This document shows positions 1 through 6,811 of a stretch of 6,996 nucleotides of DNA, piece by piece. Where the stretch lies: positions 1 to 6,996 of the forward strand of contig JAFLCM010000046.1 of NCBI GenBank assembly GCA_017303565.1, in the 5' to 3' direction. A program made the position numbers and the translations under genes. Every line of letters begins with the position of its first letter. Position 1 is the first letter of the stretch. The notes beneath the pieces were generated by a model that saw nothing but the letters and a program-made list of their open reading frames with translations, was not told the DNA's origin and ran no database searches. The stretch is from Planctomycetota bacterium. Lineage in GTDB: Bacteria; Planctomycetota; Phycisphaerae; Phycisphaerales; UBA1924.

Positions 1-480
1 CTGTGCCTGACCAGGTCGGAACTGATCGCGGAAGGCGCCTGGGCGGGGTCGGCTTACCACGCGCTTTGCCGTCTGCTCGGCGTGAGCGATTTCGCCCGCT
101 GCGTTGTCGAGACGTCGGTCGCGTCGAACCGTCGGCGCTGGCTCGTGATCGAGGTCCAGGGGCTCGACGCAGGCTGGCACGCGACGCCGGGCCTGATCCG
201 CGTGCTCCGCGCCGTCGGGCCGGGCGTGGCCGCCGCGTACCGGGAACGGTTCATTCACCTCGAGGCCATCCGTGAAGCGATCACCCTGAAGGTGACCGCC
301 GCCTGCCGGCCCGTGCTTCCCCTGCTCGCCGAAGGGTTCACGGAAGCGGAGATCGCCAAGAAGATCCACCGGAGCATCCACACGGTGCACGACCACGTGA
401 AGCAGGTCTACCGCGCACTGCGGATCTCCAGCCGCCTGGAACTCCGCGACCTGTGGATGGGCGACCGCGAACTGACGTGA
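1..480 (+). CDS. LuxR/GerE-family helix-turn-helix transcriptional regulator (5' end outside the window)
   Basis: Frame 1 is open from the first base to the TGA at 478-480, giving 159 residues with the N-terminus missing. The C-terminal part (about residues 101-153) reads as a LuxR-type DNA-binding domain: the LLAEGFTEAEIAKKI block gives the scaffold helices, and SIHTVHDHVKQVYRAL matches the recognition helix seen in this family as T-V-K-x-H-x-x-x-I-Y-x-K-L. The SSRLELRDLW tail is also typical. Upstream residues hold an Arg/Trp-rich segment (NRRRWLVIEVQG) that could belong to a sensory or PAS-like domain, but I cannot name it. No receiver-domain Asp is visible in what remains. A GTG at 82 could start a shorter protein, but good coding composition continues upstream of it, so I treat the gene as truncated by the window. 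Its ligand and targets are unknown. The 173-bp gap to the next gene suggests it does not cotranscribe with it. Confidence 0.8.
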   Translation: MCLTRSELIAEGAWAGSAYHALCRLLGVSDFARCVVETSVASNRRRWLVIEVQGLDAGWHATPGLIRVLRAVGPGVAAAYRERFIHLEAIREAITLKVTAACRPVLPLLAEGFTEAEIAKKIHRSIHTVHDHVKQVYRALRISSRLELRDLWMGDRELT

Positions 481-482
481 GC

Positions 483-530
483 CGGACGAAAGCGGGAATC
501 GCGTCCGATAACACCGGGCGCCGGTTGGTT
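483..530 (+). terminator. Possible weak terminator after the LuxR-type gene
   Basis: Two short inverted repeats follow the stop codon. CGGACG at 483-488 pairs with CGTCCG at 502-507, and ACCGG at 513-517 pairs with CCGGT at 521-525 across a 3-nt loop. The second is followed by a modest T-containing stretch (TTGGTT) rather than a clean U-tract, so this is a weak call. Confidence 0.3.
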
Positions 531-565
531 CCAGCGGGTTTGCTGTCGTGCTCAGCCCCAGCCGG

Positions 566-593
566 TTGCTTTCCCTCGATCCCGTGCTAGGTT
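566..593 (+). promoter_or_regulatory. Candidate promoter for the PPC/PEP-CTERM-like gene
   Basis: TTGCTT at 566-571 is followed after 16 nt by TAGGTT at 588-593, preceded by TG one base away (585-586), an extended -10 arrangement. Transcription from here would give a leader of about 50 nt that includes the Shine-Dalgarno at 643-647. Only three bases of each hexamer match the sigma-70 consensus, so the call is tentative. Confidence 0.35.
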
Positions 594-642
594 TGACGGA
601 CCAGCGGTCGCACAGCCGCGGGATGTGGTTCATCCGTCGCAC

Positions 643-647
643 AGGAG
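643..647 (+). promoter_or_regulatory. Shine-Dalgarno AGGAG fixing the start at 654
   Basis: AGGAG lies 6 nt before the ATG at 654, the best spacing. A second in-frame ATG at 660 would be 12 nt away. The site decides the start in favour of 654. Confidence 0.75.
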
Positions 648-653
648 TCAGAG

Positions 654-1322
654 ATGTTGATGCGTTCACTTTGCGCCGGCGCGCTCGTCGCGCTCGCGGG
701 TTCCGTCGCCAGCGCCGGGATCTTCTTCGAGTCCGAAGTCAACAACACCCCTTCGACCGCGAACGACCTCGGGGCCTTCACCGGCTTCGGCGGCAGCGTC
801 GCGGTGGACGGGACCATCACCCCCGGCGTCCCCAACGACGAGCCGGACAGGGTGATCCCCGGCGACGTCGACTTCTTCCGGTTCTCCGTCCCCGCCGACG
901 CGTTCATCGGCATCACCGTGTTCGACATGAACCCGACGCTGCCGATCTTCGGCGAGCCCGGCCCGCCGAAGGGCCCGGCGCACGACGGCATCCTGCAGAT
1001 CCTCAACGCCGACTTCATCACCGTCGCCTTTGACGACGATAGCGGCCTGGAACTGATGCCCATGCTCGGCGTGTTCCTCCCCGCCGGCGACTACTACATC
1101 GGCCTGTCGAGCTACGACGACTGGGACTTCGCCGAGATCCCGCTCCGCGGCGGCCCGCTTTCCGACATCACCGTCTTCGACGGCATCGATGCAGACACCC
1201 GCCAGCCGCACACCGACGCCTTTACCTACAAGATGGTGATCGGCGTGAACATCATCCCCACCCCCGGGGCCGCGGCTCTGGCGGGCGTGGCGGGCCTCAT
1301 CGGCCTCCGCAGGCGCCGCTGA
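654..1322 (+). CDS. Secreted PPC-domain protein with PEP-CTERM-like sorting tail
   Basis: This is a 222-residue exported protein. Residues 1-21 form a signal peptide: Arg at 4, a hydrophobic core and an A-S-A cleavage site at 19-21. Residues 26-155 look like a bacterial pre-peptidase C-terminal (PPC) beta-sandwich domain: ESEVNNTPSTANDLG opening, GDVDFFRFSVP at 70-80, an LQILNAD turn, FDDDSG at 126-131 and the LPAGDYYIGLSS strand at 142-153. PPC domains usually sit beside peptidase or adhesion domains; here it is essentially the whole protein, so no enzyme activity is suggested. Residues 202-222 form a C-terminal sorting-like tail: Pro-Thr-Pro-Gly, a hydrophobic Ala/Gly/Leu stretch and five terminal Arg. 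In the PEP-CTERM family such tails are recognised by an exosortase-like system and removed at the membrane; that this one is processed is inference. The gene looks monocistronic, with its own promoter candidate, Shine-Dalgarno and terminator. Confidence 0.85.
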   Translation: MLMRSLCAGALVALAGSVASAGIFFESEVNNTPSTANDLGAFTGFGGSVAVDGTITPGVPNDEPDRVIPGDVDFFRFSVPADAFIGITVFDMNPTLPIFGEPGPPKGPAHDGILQILNADFITVAFDDDSGLELMPMLGVFLPAGDYYIGLSSYDDWDFAEIPLRGGPLSDITVFDGIDADTRQPHTDAFTYKMVIGVNIIPTPGAAALAGVAGLIGLRRRR

Positions 1323-1335
1323 AGTCAGCCTTCGA

Positions 1336-1479
1336 TCACCGCCAGTTCACCGCCGGCGTTCCCTCCAAGGGACGCCGGTTTTTCTTTGGGTTGGCAGGAG
1401 CAATCGCCGGTCGCGGTGCCAGGGCGATCATCAGCATGCTCACGAGGACGTGAGCACGCCACCCGAAGGCACGGCGCAT
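1336..1479 (-). CDS. Possible 47-residue signal-peptide-like small protein downstream of nuoI
   Basis: An open frame begins 20 nt after the nuoI stop. It reads as a textbook export signal: a basic N-terminus (MRRAFGWRAH), a hydrophobic core (VLVSMLMIALA), a Pro and an A-I-A cleavage-like site near residue 27, then a short basic tail of about 20 residues. A purine-rich GGAGG (1494-1498) lies upstream, but its spacing suits an out-of-frame ATG at 1484-1486 better than this start at 1477-1479. The frame also runs through both the strong hairpin at 1434-1459 and the convergent terminator, which argues that it may be a chance frame. I do not recognise a family. Confidence 0.22.
   Translation of the reverse strand: MRRAFGWRAHVLVSMLMIALAPRPAIAPANPKKNRRPLEGTPAVNWR
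1353..1387 (+). terminator. Intrinsic (Rho-independent) terminator
   Basis: CCGGCG (1353-1358), a bulged T, then TCCCT (1360-1364) pair with AGGGA (1368-1372) and CGCCGG (1373-1378) around a CCA loop. TTTTTCTTT follows at 1379-1387. The tract is on the + strand side only, so the terminator serves the 654-1322 gene and not the convergent nuoI. Confidence 0.92.
1434..1459 (-). terminator. Strong hairpin in the nuoI 3' region
   Basis: TGCTCACG (1437-1444) and CGTGAGCA (1449-1456) form a perfect 8-bp stem with a 4-nt loop. Outward pairing continues to 1434/1459. On the - strand the one irregular position is a G-U wobble, giving an 11-bp continuous stem, whereas on + it is an A-C mismatch. It lies about 40 nt past the nuoI stop. 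No U-tract follows, so it may stabilise or process the 3' end rather than terminate intrinsically. Confidence 0.5.
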
Positions 1480-1499
1480 CGCGCATCGCGCCCCCTCCG

Positions 1500-2069
1500 T
1501 CACATCGGCTTGGCGCTGATCGTCAGGTCGTACACGCTCAGCAGTTTTTCCTTGTCGAACACCATCTCCTGGCGCGACAGGCCCACCACGTCGTACTCCG
1601 GGGTGAGTTCGATGGCGTCGACGGGGCAGGCCTCTTCGCACATGCCGCAGAAGATGCAGCGGAGCTCGTCGATCTCGAACTTCACCGGGTACTTCTCGCG
1701 GTCCTCCCACGGGGCCTCGCCCGCGACGATGTGGATGCACCGCGCCGGGCACAGCGTCGGGCACATCATGCAGGCGACGCACTTGACGCGGCCCTGCTCG
1801 TCGCGGTTGAGGCGGTGGACGCCGCGGAAGTTGGACTTCTCCATCCCGCCGTCGAGCACGGGCATGTCCTCGCGTCGTTCCTCGGGGTACTGCATGGCGC
1901 GGGTGGTCTTCGAGGCGCCGATGACGGGGATCTTCGACTGCCCGAAGGAGGTGAAGAAGTGGCGGACGGTCGTGCCGAAGCCGCGGAGCACCTCAGGGAT
2001 GTACACGCTCTCGAGCGCGTTCATCGGGGGGCGGGTCAGGGTCACGACTTCCGAGGGGGCGATGGCCAT
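1500..2069 (-). CDS. nuoI: NADH-quinone oxidoreductase (complex I) subunit I, 2x[4Fe-4S]
   Basis: The 189-residue product carries two complete ferredoxin-type motifs: Cys97-x2-Cys100-x2-Cys103-x3-Cys107 with a following Pro, and Cys138-x2-Cys141-x2-Cys144-x3-Cys148-Pro. In NuoI these hold clusters N6a and N6b, which pass electrons along the peripheral arm of complex I towards quinone at the membrane. The N-terminal YIPEVLRGFGTTVRHFF segment (23-39) is the amphipathic region characteristic of NuoI, as is the RGVHRLNRDEQGRVKC approach to the first motif. Length fits the family. The start is uncertain: ATG 2067-2069 or ATG 2022-2024 (residue 16). Neither has a Shine-Dalgarno; a TATCCT hexamer 9 nt before 2069 would fit a leaderless start there. 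No other nuo gene is in the window, so the gene appears to be transcribed alone, unlike the usual nuoA-N operon. Confidence 0.93.
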   Translation of the reverse strand: MAIAPSEVVTLTRPPMNALESVYIPEVLRGFGTTVRHFFTSFGQSKIPVIGASKTTRAMQYPEERREDMPVLDGGMEKSNFRGVHRLNRDEQGRVKCVACMMCPTLCPARCIHIVAGEAPWEDREKYPVKFEIDELRCIFCGMCEEACPVDAIELTPEYDVVGLSRQEMVFDKEKLLSVYDLTISAKPM

Positions 2070-2078
2070 GGCGGGGTG

Positions 2079-2084
2079 AGGATA
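2079..2084 (-). promoter_or_regulatory. Candidate -10 box for a leaderless nuoI mRNA
   Basis: TATCCT reads on the - strand, with 9 nt between it and the ATG at 2069. Transcription would start at or within a few bases of the start codon. No -35 consensus is visible at 16-18 nt, and no Shine-Dalgarno exists. Confidence 0.35.
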
Positions 2085-2129
2085 GGGTCGCGGGCCTTCG
2101 GCGTCTCGTCCACCTCCCGCGCCACAAAG

Positions 2130-2163
2130 ACGCCCCGGGGCGCTGGCTGACGCCTCGGGGCGT
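2130..2163 (-). terminator. Probable terminator of the downstream-facing exported-protein gene (2205-3140)
   Basis: ACGCCCCGGGGCG (2130-2142) and CGCCTCGGGGCGT (2151-2163) form a 13-bp inverted repeat with one imperfect position and an 8-nt loop. Read on -, the stem is followed by TCTTTGT, a weak U-rich tail. The first arm contains a perfect palindrome, CGCCCCGGGGCG. It lies 42 bases past the stop at 2205, between that gene and nuoI, consistent with separating the two transcripts. The irregular pair is a wobble on + and a mismatch on -, which slightly weakens the strand call. Confidence 0.5.
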
Positions 2164-2170
2164 GCATCGG

Positions 2171-2189
2171 ACGAGGGGGTCTCCCTCGT
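2171..2189 (-). repeat. Perfect 7-bp hairpin just after the 2205-3140 stop codon
   Basis: ACGAGGG (2171-2177) pairs with CCCTCGT (2183-2189) across a 5-nt loop. No T-run follows on either strand. With the larger hairpin at 2130-2163 it forms a tandem hairpin 3' region, possibly protecting the message or aiding termination. Confidence 0.45.
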
Positions 2190-2204
2190 GCCCAGTCCGT
2201 TGGT

Positions 2205-3140
2205 TCACGCGGCCGGGCGTTGCCGCCGGTGGGCCAGCAGCAGGCCACCCCCCACCGCCATGAGCAGGCCCGAGCCGGGAGAGGGCACCGTGGTCGCGAT
2301 CATGTTGGTGTTGGCCCCGCCGCTGGGGGGCAGGGGGCCGGGGTCGCTGTCCGTCGGGTACGGCAGCGTCGGCGGGTTCGCCGGGTACCGCGGCGGCGGG
2401 ACGGGCGGCGGCGGATTGGGCGTCCGCGGTTTGCGGATGGTCCCGCGGTTGATCTCCTCCTGCGCCTCGATCAGCCCGAACAGAACCTGGGCGCTGAGCG
2501 TCGAGCGGTACTCGCCGGTCAGTTGGTCGAGTTCGAGCGAGATGCTGGCGTCGGCGGCAGCGCCGAGCAGCGGCAGGTCGAGCACCGCGGCGCCCCCGCT
2601 GACCGTCATCATGTGGTTGGGGAAGTCCTTGCTCCCGCTGAGGGTGAGGGTGGCGACGCCGTAACTGACCGACACATCGCCCGAAACGGTCATGTTGAGC
2701 CAATCGATTTTGAAGTTGAAGTCCGGGGCGCGTGGATCGACCGGCTCGTAGTAGGTGGCGGCCCCAGAGCCGGAGCCGGCCCGGCCGTCGATGAGCCACT
2801 CGCTCACGTAGGACAGGGCGTACTGGTTCTGCGCCGAGCGGAGCGGCGCGATCGTGCCGGTGTAGTACACGTCGACATCGCGGCCCGAGTACGTGCCCCA
2901 CAGCCGCCCCTGCCACCCGCTCTCATCGACGTAGGAGGCGTAACTGAGGCTCCGCCCCACGTCGCGCCCGTGGTGGAACCCGATGGCGGCGAGGTCGAGG
3001 TCGACGAGCGTCGACTCCATGGCGATCGCCATCTCCCGACGGTCGAGGGGCTGGGCGAACGCCGCGCCGCTCATGGCAACGAGCGCGGCGACGCCGAAGG
3101 CGAGGCGAACACGCCGACCAGCGTTGAGATTGGCCCTCAT
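2205..3140 (-). CDS. Secreted protein of unknown function with Pro-rich linker and PEP-CTERM-like tail
   Basis: This is a 311-residue exported protein. The start at 3138-3140 is fixed by the strong AAAGGAGG 5 nt upstream and by the signal peptide that follows: Arg-rich residues 9-12, a hydrophobic core and cleavage after A-F-A at 27-29. An upstream in-frame start at 3383 gives a low-complexity Arg-rich extension and is rejected. Residues 30-235 form a probably beta-rich domain with alternating hydrophobic strands (WGTYSGRDVDVYYTGTI, VSVSYGVATLTLSGS) that I cannot assign to a family; no catalytic motif stands out. Residues 239-273 are a Pro-rich linker. Residues 286-308 form a sorting-like tail: Pro-Ser-Pro-Gly, a hydrophobic Leu/Gly stretch and Arg-Arg-Gln-Arg. 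It resembles the tail of the 654-1322 product, so both may be handled by the same exosortase-like machinery. A promoter candidate about 240 nt upstream implies a long leader. Confidence 0.82.
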   Translation of the reverse strand: MRANLNAGRRVRLAFGVAALVAMSGAAFAQPLDRREMAIAMESTLVDLDLAAIGFHHGRDVGRSLSYASYVDESGWQGRLWGTYSGRDVDVYYTGTIAPLRSAQNQYALSYVSEWLIDGRAGSGSGAATYYEPVDPRAPDFNFKIDWLNMTVSGDVSVSYGVATLTLSGSKDFPNHMMTVSGGAAVLDLPLLGAAADASISLELDQLTGEYRSTLSAQVLFGLIEAQEEINRGTIRKPRTPNPPPPVPPPRYPANPPTLPYPTDSDPGPLPPSGGANTNMIATTVPSPGSGLLMAVGGGLLLAHRRQRPAA

Positions 3141-3145
3141 AGGGG

Positions 3146-3153
3146 CCTCCTTT
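3146..3153 (-). promoter_or_regulatory. Strong Shine-Dalgarno AAAGGAGG fixing the start at 3140
   Basis: Reading on -, AAAGGAGG ends 5 nt before the ATG at 3138-3140. It is nearly a full anti-Shine-Dalgarno complement and the strongest such site in the window. It overrides the longer upstream frame. Confidence 0.85.
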
Positions 3154-3351
3154 CGTGTCCCCGGCCACCGGAATCCAGCCCTCGGAACCCACGGACGAAC
3201 CCGGGCGCCGCGCGGCGACCGGAAACTCGTCCCGAGAAACGCCACCAGAGCGGCAGCCGTGGCGACGAAGACCGCGCCGCCCTCCGGGCGCGGTCGAGGC
3301 CCGTCGGAATGTCGGCTCCCGGTCGGACGCGTTGAAGATCCGCGCGCCCCG

Positions 3352-3405
3352 CGCTCGACGAGCGAGCGCGACCGGGTTCTCACGCTAGGCGTCGAGCGCC
3401 GCTCG
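3352..3405. promoter_or_regulatory. Cluster of CGAGCG half-sites, possible operator
   Basis: CGCTCG/CGAGCG occurs five times in 54 bp: 3352-3357, 3359-3364, 3363-3368, 3393-3398 and 3400-3405. They form two 13-bp near-palindromes with a single central base (3352-3364 and 3393-3405). The second lies between the -35 and -10 of the - strand promoter candidate; the first lies just downstream of it, where a repressor could block initiation. Function is inference. Confidence 0.4.
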
Positions 3406-3409
3406 TCAA
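3382..3409 (-). promoter_or_regulatory. Candidate sigma-70-like promoter for the 2205-3140 gene
   Basis: On the - strand TTGACG (3404-3409) is followed after 16 nt by TAGCGT (3382-3387). The -35 matches five of six consensus bases and the -10 has the key TA and final T. Transcription would begin near 3375 and give a leader of roughly 235 nt before the ATG at 3140. Confidence 0.5.
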
Positions 3410-3498
3410 GCCCGATCGGTCAAGATCGAGTGAAGTCGTTGGAACAGACCGCGAACAGAGGGGGCGCACACGCTCCGCTCCCGCGTCCGGGTGACGAA

Positions 3499-3514
3499 CG
3501 GGATACAAATCCCG
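3499..3514 (+). promoter_or_regulatory. Hairpin and -10-like box immediately before the CHR transporter start
   Basis: CGGGAT (3499-3504) pairs with ATCCCG (3509-3514) around an ACAA loop, ending 3 nt before the ATG at 3518. The same bases contain TACAAA (3504-3509), a -10-like hexamer 8 nt before the ATG. Either a leaderless promoter or an RNA hairpin covering the start is possible. No Shine-Dalgarno is present and no -35 match is visible. Confidence 0.3.
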
Positions 3515-3517
3515 GCG

Positions 3518-4774
3518 ATGCCCGAGCCGCTTCCCAGTGCCGCGACAGGTGGAACGAGCACGGGCGCACCCATGGGGCTGGGCACGCTGTTTCTCCGGTT
3601 CCTGCGCTTCGGCGCGCTCGCTTGGGGCGGGCCGACGGCCCAGATCGCCATGCTGCGCCGCGAACTGGTGGAAGAGGAGCGCTGGGTCGAGCCCGAGCGC
3701 TTCAACCGCGTGCTCGCGGTGTACCAGGCCCTGCCGGGTCCGGAGGCGTTCGAGCTGTGCTGCTACTTCGGCATGCTCCGCCGCGGCCGCGCCGGTGCAA
3801 TCGTGGCGGGATTGGGCTTCCTGCTGCCGGGGCTGGTGTTGATGCTGACGGCGTCGTGGTTGTACGTCAGGTACGGGCTTGAGTCGGGCCATGCGAAGGC
3901 CGCCATGGCGTCCGCCGCCGTGGCGGTCGCGGCCCTGGTCGCCAACGCCACGATGCGGCTGTGGAAGCACACCGTGACCTCGGCGTGGCTCGTCGGGTGC
4001 GCCGCGGCGGCGGCCATCAGCGTCGAGTTCTCCGCTCCGTTCTGGCTGGCGCTGCTCGGCTGCGCCGTCGCGGGCGTGTTGCGGTCGTTCAGCGCGCGAG
4101 CGACATGGGCGGTGCTGGTGGGCGTGGGCGTGCTCTGCTTTCTGTGGCCGATGGTGTCCCGGGAGTTGCTCCACTCGGTGCCGACGCACCCGAACACCGG
4201 CCCGGCGATCATCACGCCCGCGGTTCGCGGTTCGAGTTACTTCGATGCCCCGCTGGTCGATCAGGCGATCACCGGCTTGAAGGCCGGGCTGCTGACGTTC
4301 GGCGGTGCGTACACCGCGATCCCGGTGGTGGATGCCGATACCCGCGGCTGGCTTGTGGATGGGGAAGTCGGGCACGCCCTCGCCGTCGGGGCGGTGCTTC
4401 CGGCGCCGTTGGTGATGTTCTGCACAATGGTCGGGTACCTGTGCGGCGGATGGGGCGGGGCGTTCGTCATGACCGCCGGCGTTTTCCTGCCGGCGTTCTC
4501 GTTCACGCTGATCGGGCACCGGTTCATCGAGAAATTGGTGGATTCGCCGCGCTGGCACAACGCCCTCGACGCGGTCGCCGCGGGCGTCATCGGTATGCTG
4601 GCGATCTTCGCCTTCCGTTCCGTGCAGGGGGCGGTGGACACCCGCGAAGCGATGGCGCTCTTCGTCCTCGCCTGGCTGGTGATCCACGTCTCCAAGCGGG
4701 CGTGGACCGTGCCCGCGGTGGTCCTGGGGTCGGTCGCGCTGGGGATCTGGGGCCACTCTCTGCAACAGGGCTAG
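3518..4774 (+). CDS. chrA: Chromate-type (CHR family) membrane transporter, two-domain ChrA
   Basis: From ATG 3518 the product has 418 residues, matching long-chain ChrA proteins built from two homologous CHR halves. Half 1 (about 25-195) has FGALAWGGPTAQIAML (31-46), the ERW(V)xxERF segment and ALPGPEAFEL (71-80). Half 2 (about 251-415) has LTFGGAYTAIPV (259-270), DTRGWLVDGE and AVLPAPLVMF (292-301), with many hydrophobic membrane segments throughout. Known members export chromate in exchange or by proton force; many genomic homologues have unproven substrates, so chromate is a family inference. Half 2 has Pro-Ala-Pro where half 1 has Pro-Gly-Pro. Possible starts are GTG 3491, ATG 3518 and ATG 3572; none has a Shine-Dalgarno, and 3518 is favoured by the TACAAA box 8 nt upstream. 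It is 54 bp ahead of uup on the same strand and could share a transcript. No chrB or regulator adjoins it. Confidence 0.88.
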   Translation: MPEPLPSAATGGTSTGAPMGLGTLFLRFLRFGALAWGGPTAQIAMLRRELVEEERWVEPERFNRVLAVYQALPGPEAFELCCYFGMLRRGRAGAIVAGLGFLLPGLVLMLTASWLYVRYGLESGHAKAAMASAAVAVAALVANATMRLWKHTVTSAWLVGCAAAAAISVEFSAPFWLALLGCAVAGVLRSFSARATWAVLVGVGVLCFLWPMVSRELLHSVPTHPNTGPAIITPAVRGSSYFDAPLVDQAITGLKAGLLTFGGAYTAIPVVDADTRGWLVDGEVGHALAVGAVLPAPLVMFCTMVGYLCGGWGGAFVMTAGVFLPAFSFTLIGHRFIEKLVDSPRWHNALDAVAAGVIGMLAIFAFRSVQGAVDTREAMALFVLAWLVIHVSKRAWTVPAVVLGSVALGIWGHSLQQG

Positions 4775-4812
4775 GGCCGTGGCGTGGCCCGCTCGGGGGA
4801 CGAGGGCCGGGC

Positions 4813-4818
4813 TACCCT
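4813..4818 (+). promoter_or_regulatory. Candidate -10 box for a leaderless uup mRNA
   Basis: TACCCT is followed by 10 nt and the ATG at 4829. The intervening bases are pyrimidine-rich and contain no Shine-Dalgarno. The spacing would place the transcript start at or near the ATG. There is no clear -35. Confidence 0.3.
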
Positions 4819-4828
4819 CCTCTCCCCC

Positions 4829-6685
<1,857 letters not shown>

Positions 6686-6797
6686 GAACCCCGAGCGTCA
6701 GCGAGCGGGCCTCCGTTGACGAGCCCCGAGTGTCCGCGAGCGGGCCTTTGACTCCCGCCCGGTATCGACCCCGGCCCGTCGCCCACGCTCCGGGTTC
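6686..6797. repeat. Tandem plus inverted GC-rich intergenic repeat after uup
   Basis: Two direct copies of a 24-bp unit, 6689-6712 and 6724-6747, match at 22 of 24 positions with a 35-bp period; both begin CCCCGAG and end GCGAGCGGGCCT. An inverted relative at 6778-6797 matches the first copy at 16 of 20 positions, so GAACCC-C-GAGCGT (6686-6698) can pair with ACGCTC-C-GGGTTC (6785-6797) as a 12-bp stem with one mismatch around a long loop. The block begins directly after the uup stop and sits between apparently convergent genes. I recall similar CCCCGAGCG-type elements being common between planctomycete genes, which I cannot check here. It could act as a bidirectional transcript end. Confidence 0.7.
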
Positions 6798-6811
6798 TAT
6801 GGGGCAATCCC

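Larger units (their letters stand above)
3141..3517. other. 377-bp divergent intergenic region
   Basis: It separates the exported-protein gene (-) from the CHR transporter (+). It holds the Shine-Dalgarno at 3146-3153, a - strand promoter candidate at 3382-3409, a cluster of CGAGCG hexamers at 3352-3405, and a small hairpin at 3499-3514 overlapping a -10-like TACAAA. The stretch 3154-3350 would be the leader of the - transcript. Its frames encode only Arg/Pro-rich low-complexity strings, and I see no gene or recognisable riboswitch in it. Confidence 0.6.

Noticed and set aside
82..480. LuxR-type gene as a complete gene starting at GTG 82
   Set aside because: The frame is open and protein-like back to base 1 and no Shine-Dalgarno precedes 82, so it is most likely truncated by the window.
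1353..1387. Bidirectional terminator also serving nuoI
   Set aside because: Read on -, the stem is preceded by A-rich sequence and followed by GC-rich sequence without a U-tract.
1475..1491. Tandem GCGCATC heptamer
   Set aside because: It has only two full copies plus a partial one in GC-rich DNA; too short to be called a functional repeat.
2042..2125. 27-codon frame (starting MAREVDETPK) overlapping the nuoI start, ending in a GTGA overlap
   Set aside because: It looks tidy but has no Shine-Dalgarno, is very short and Pro-rich at its end, and would imply a later nuoI GTG start with poor spacing.
2220..3335. Long + frame opposite the exported protein gene
   Set aside because: The composition is low complexity and Arg/Gly/Val-rich, whereas the - strand has a signal peptide, strong Shine-Dalgarno and sorting tail.
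3141..3383. N-terminal extension of the 2205-3140 gene to the GTG at 3383
   Set aside because: The extension is Arg/Pro/Gly-rich and would bury the signal peptide; AAAGGAGG at 3146-3153 marks the internal ATG, and the extended start overlaps the -10 box.
6689..6747. Direct repeats as a CRISPR array
   Set aside because: There are only two units with an 11-bp gap, imperfect identity and no cas genes; the intergenic repeat explanation fits better.
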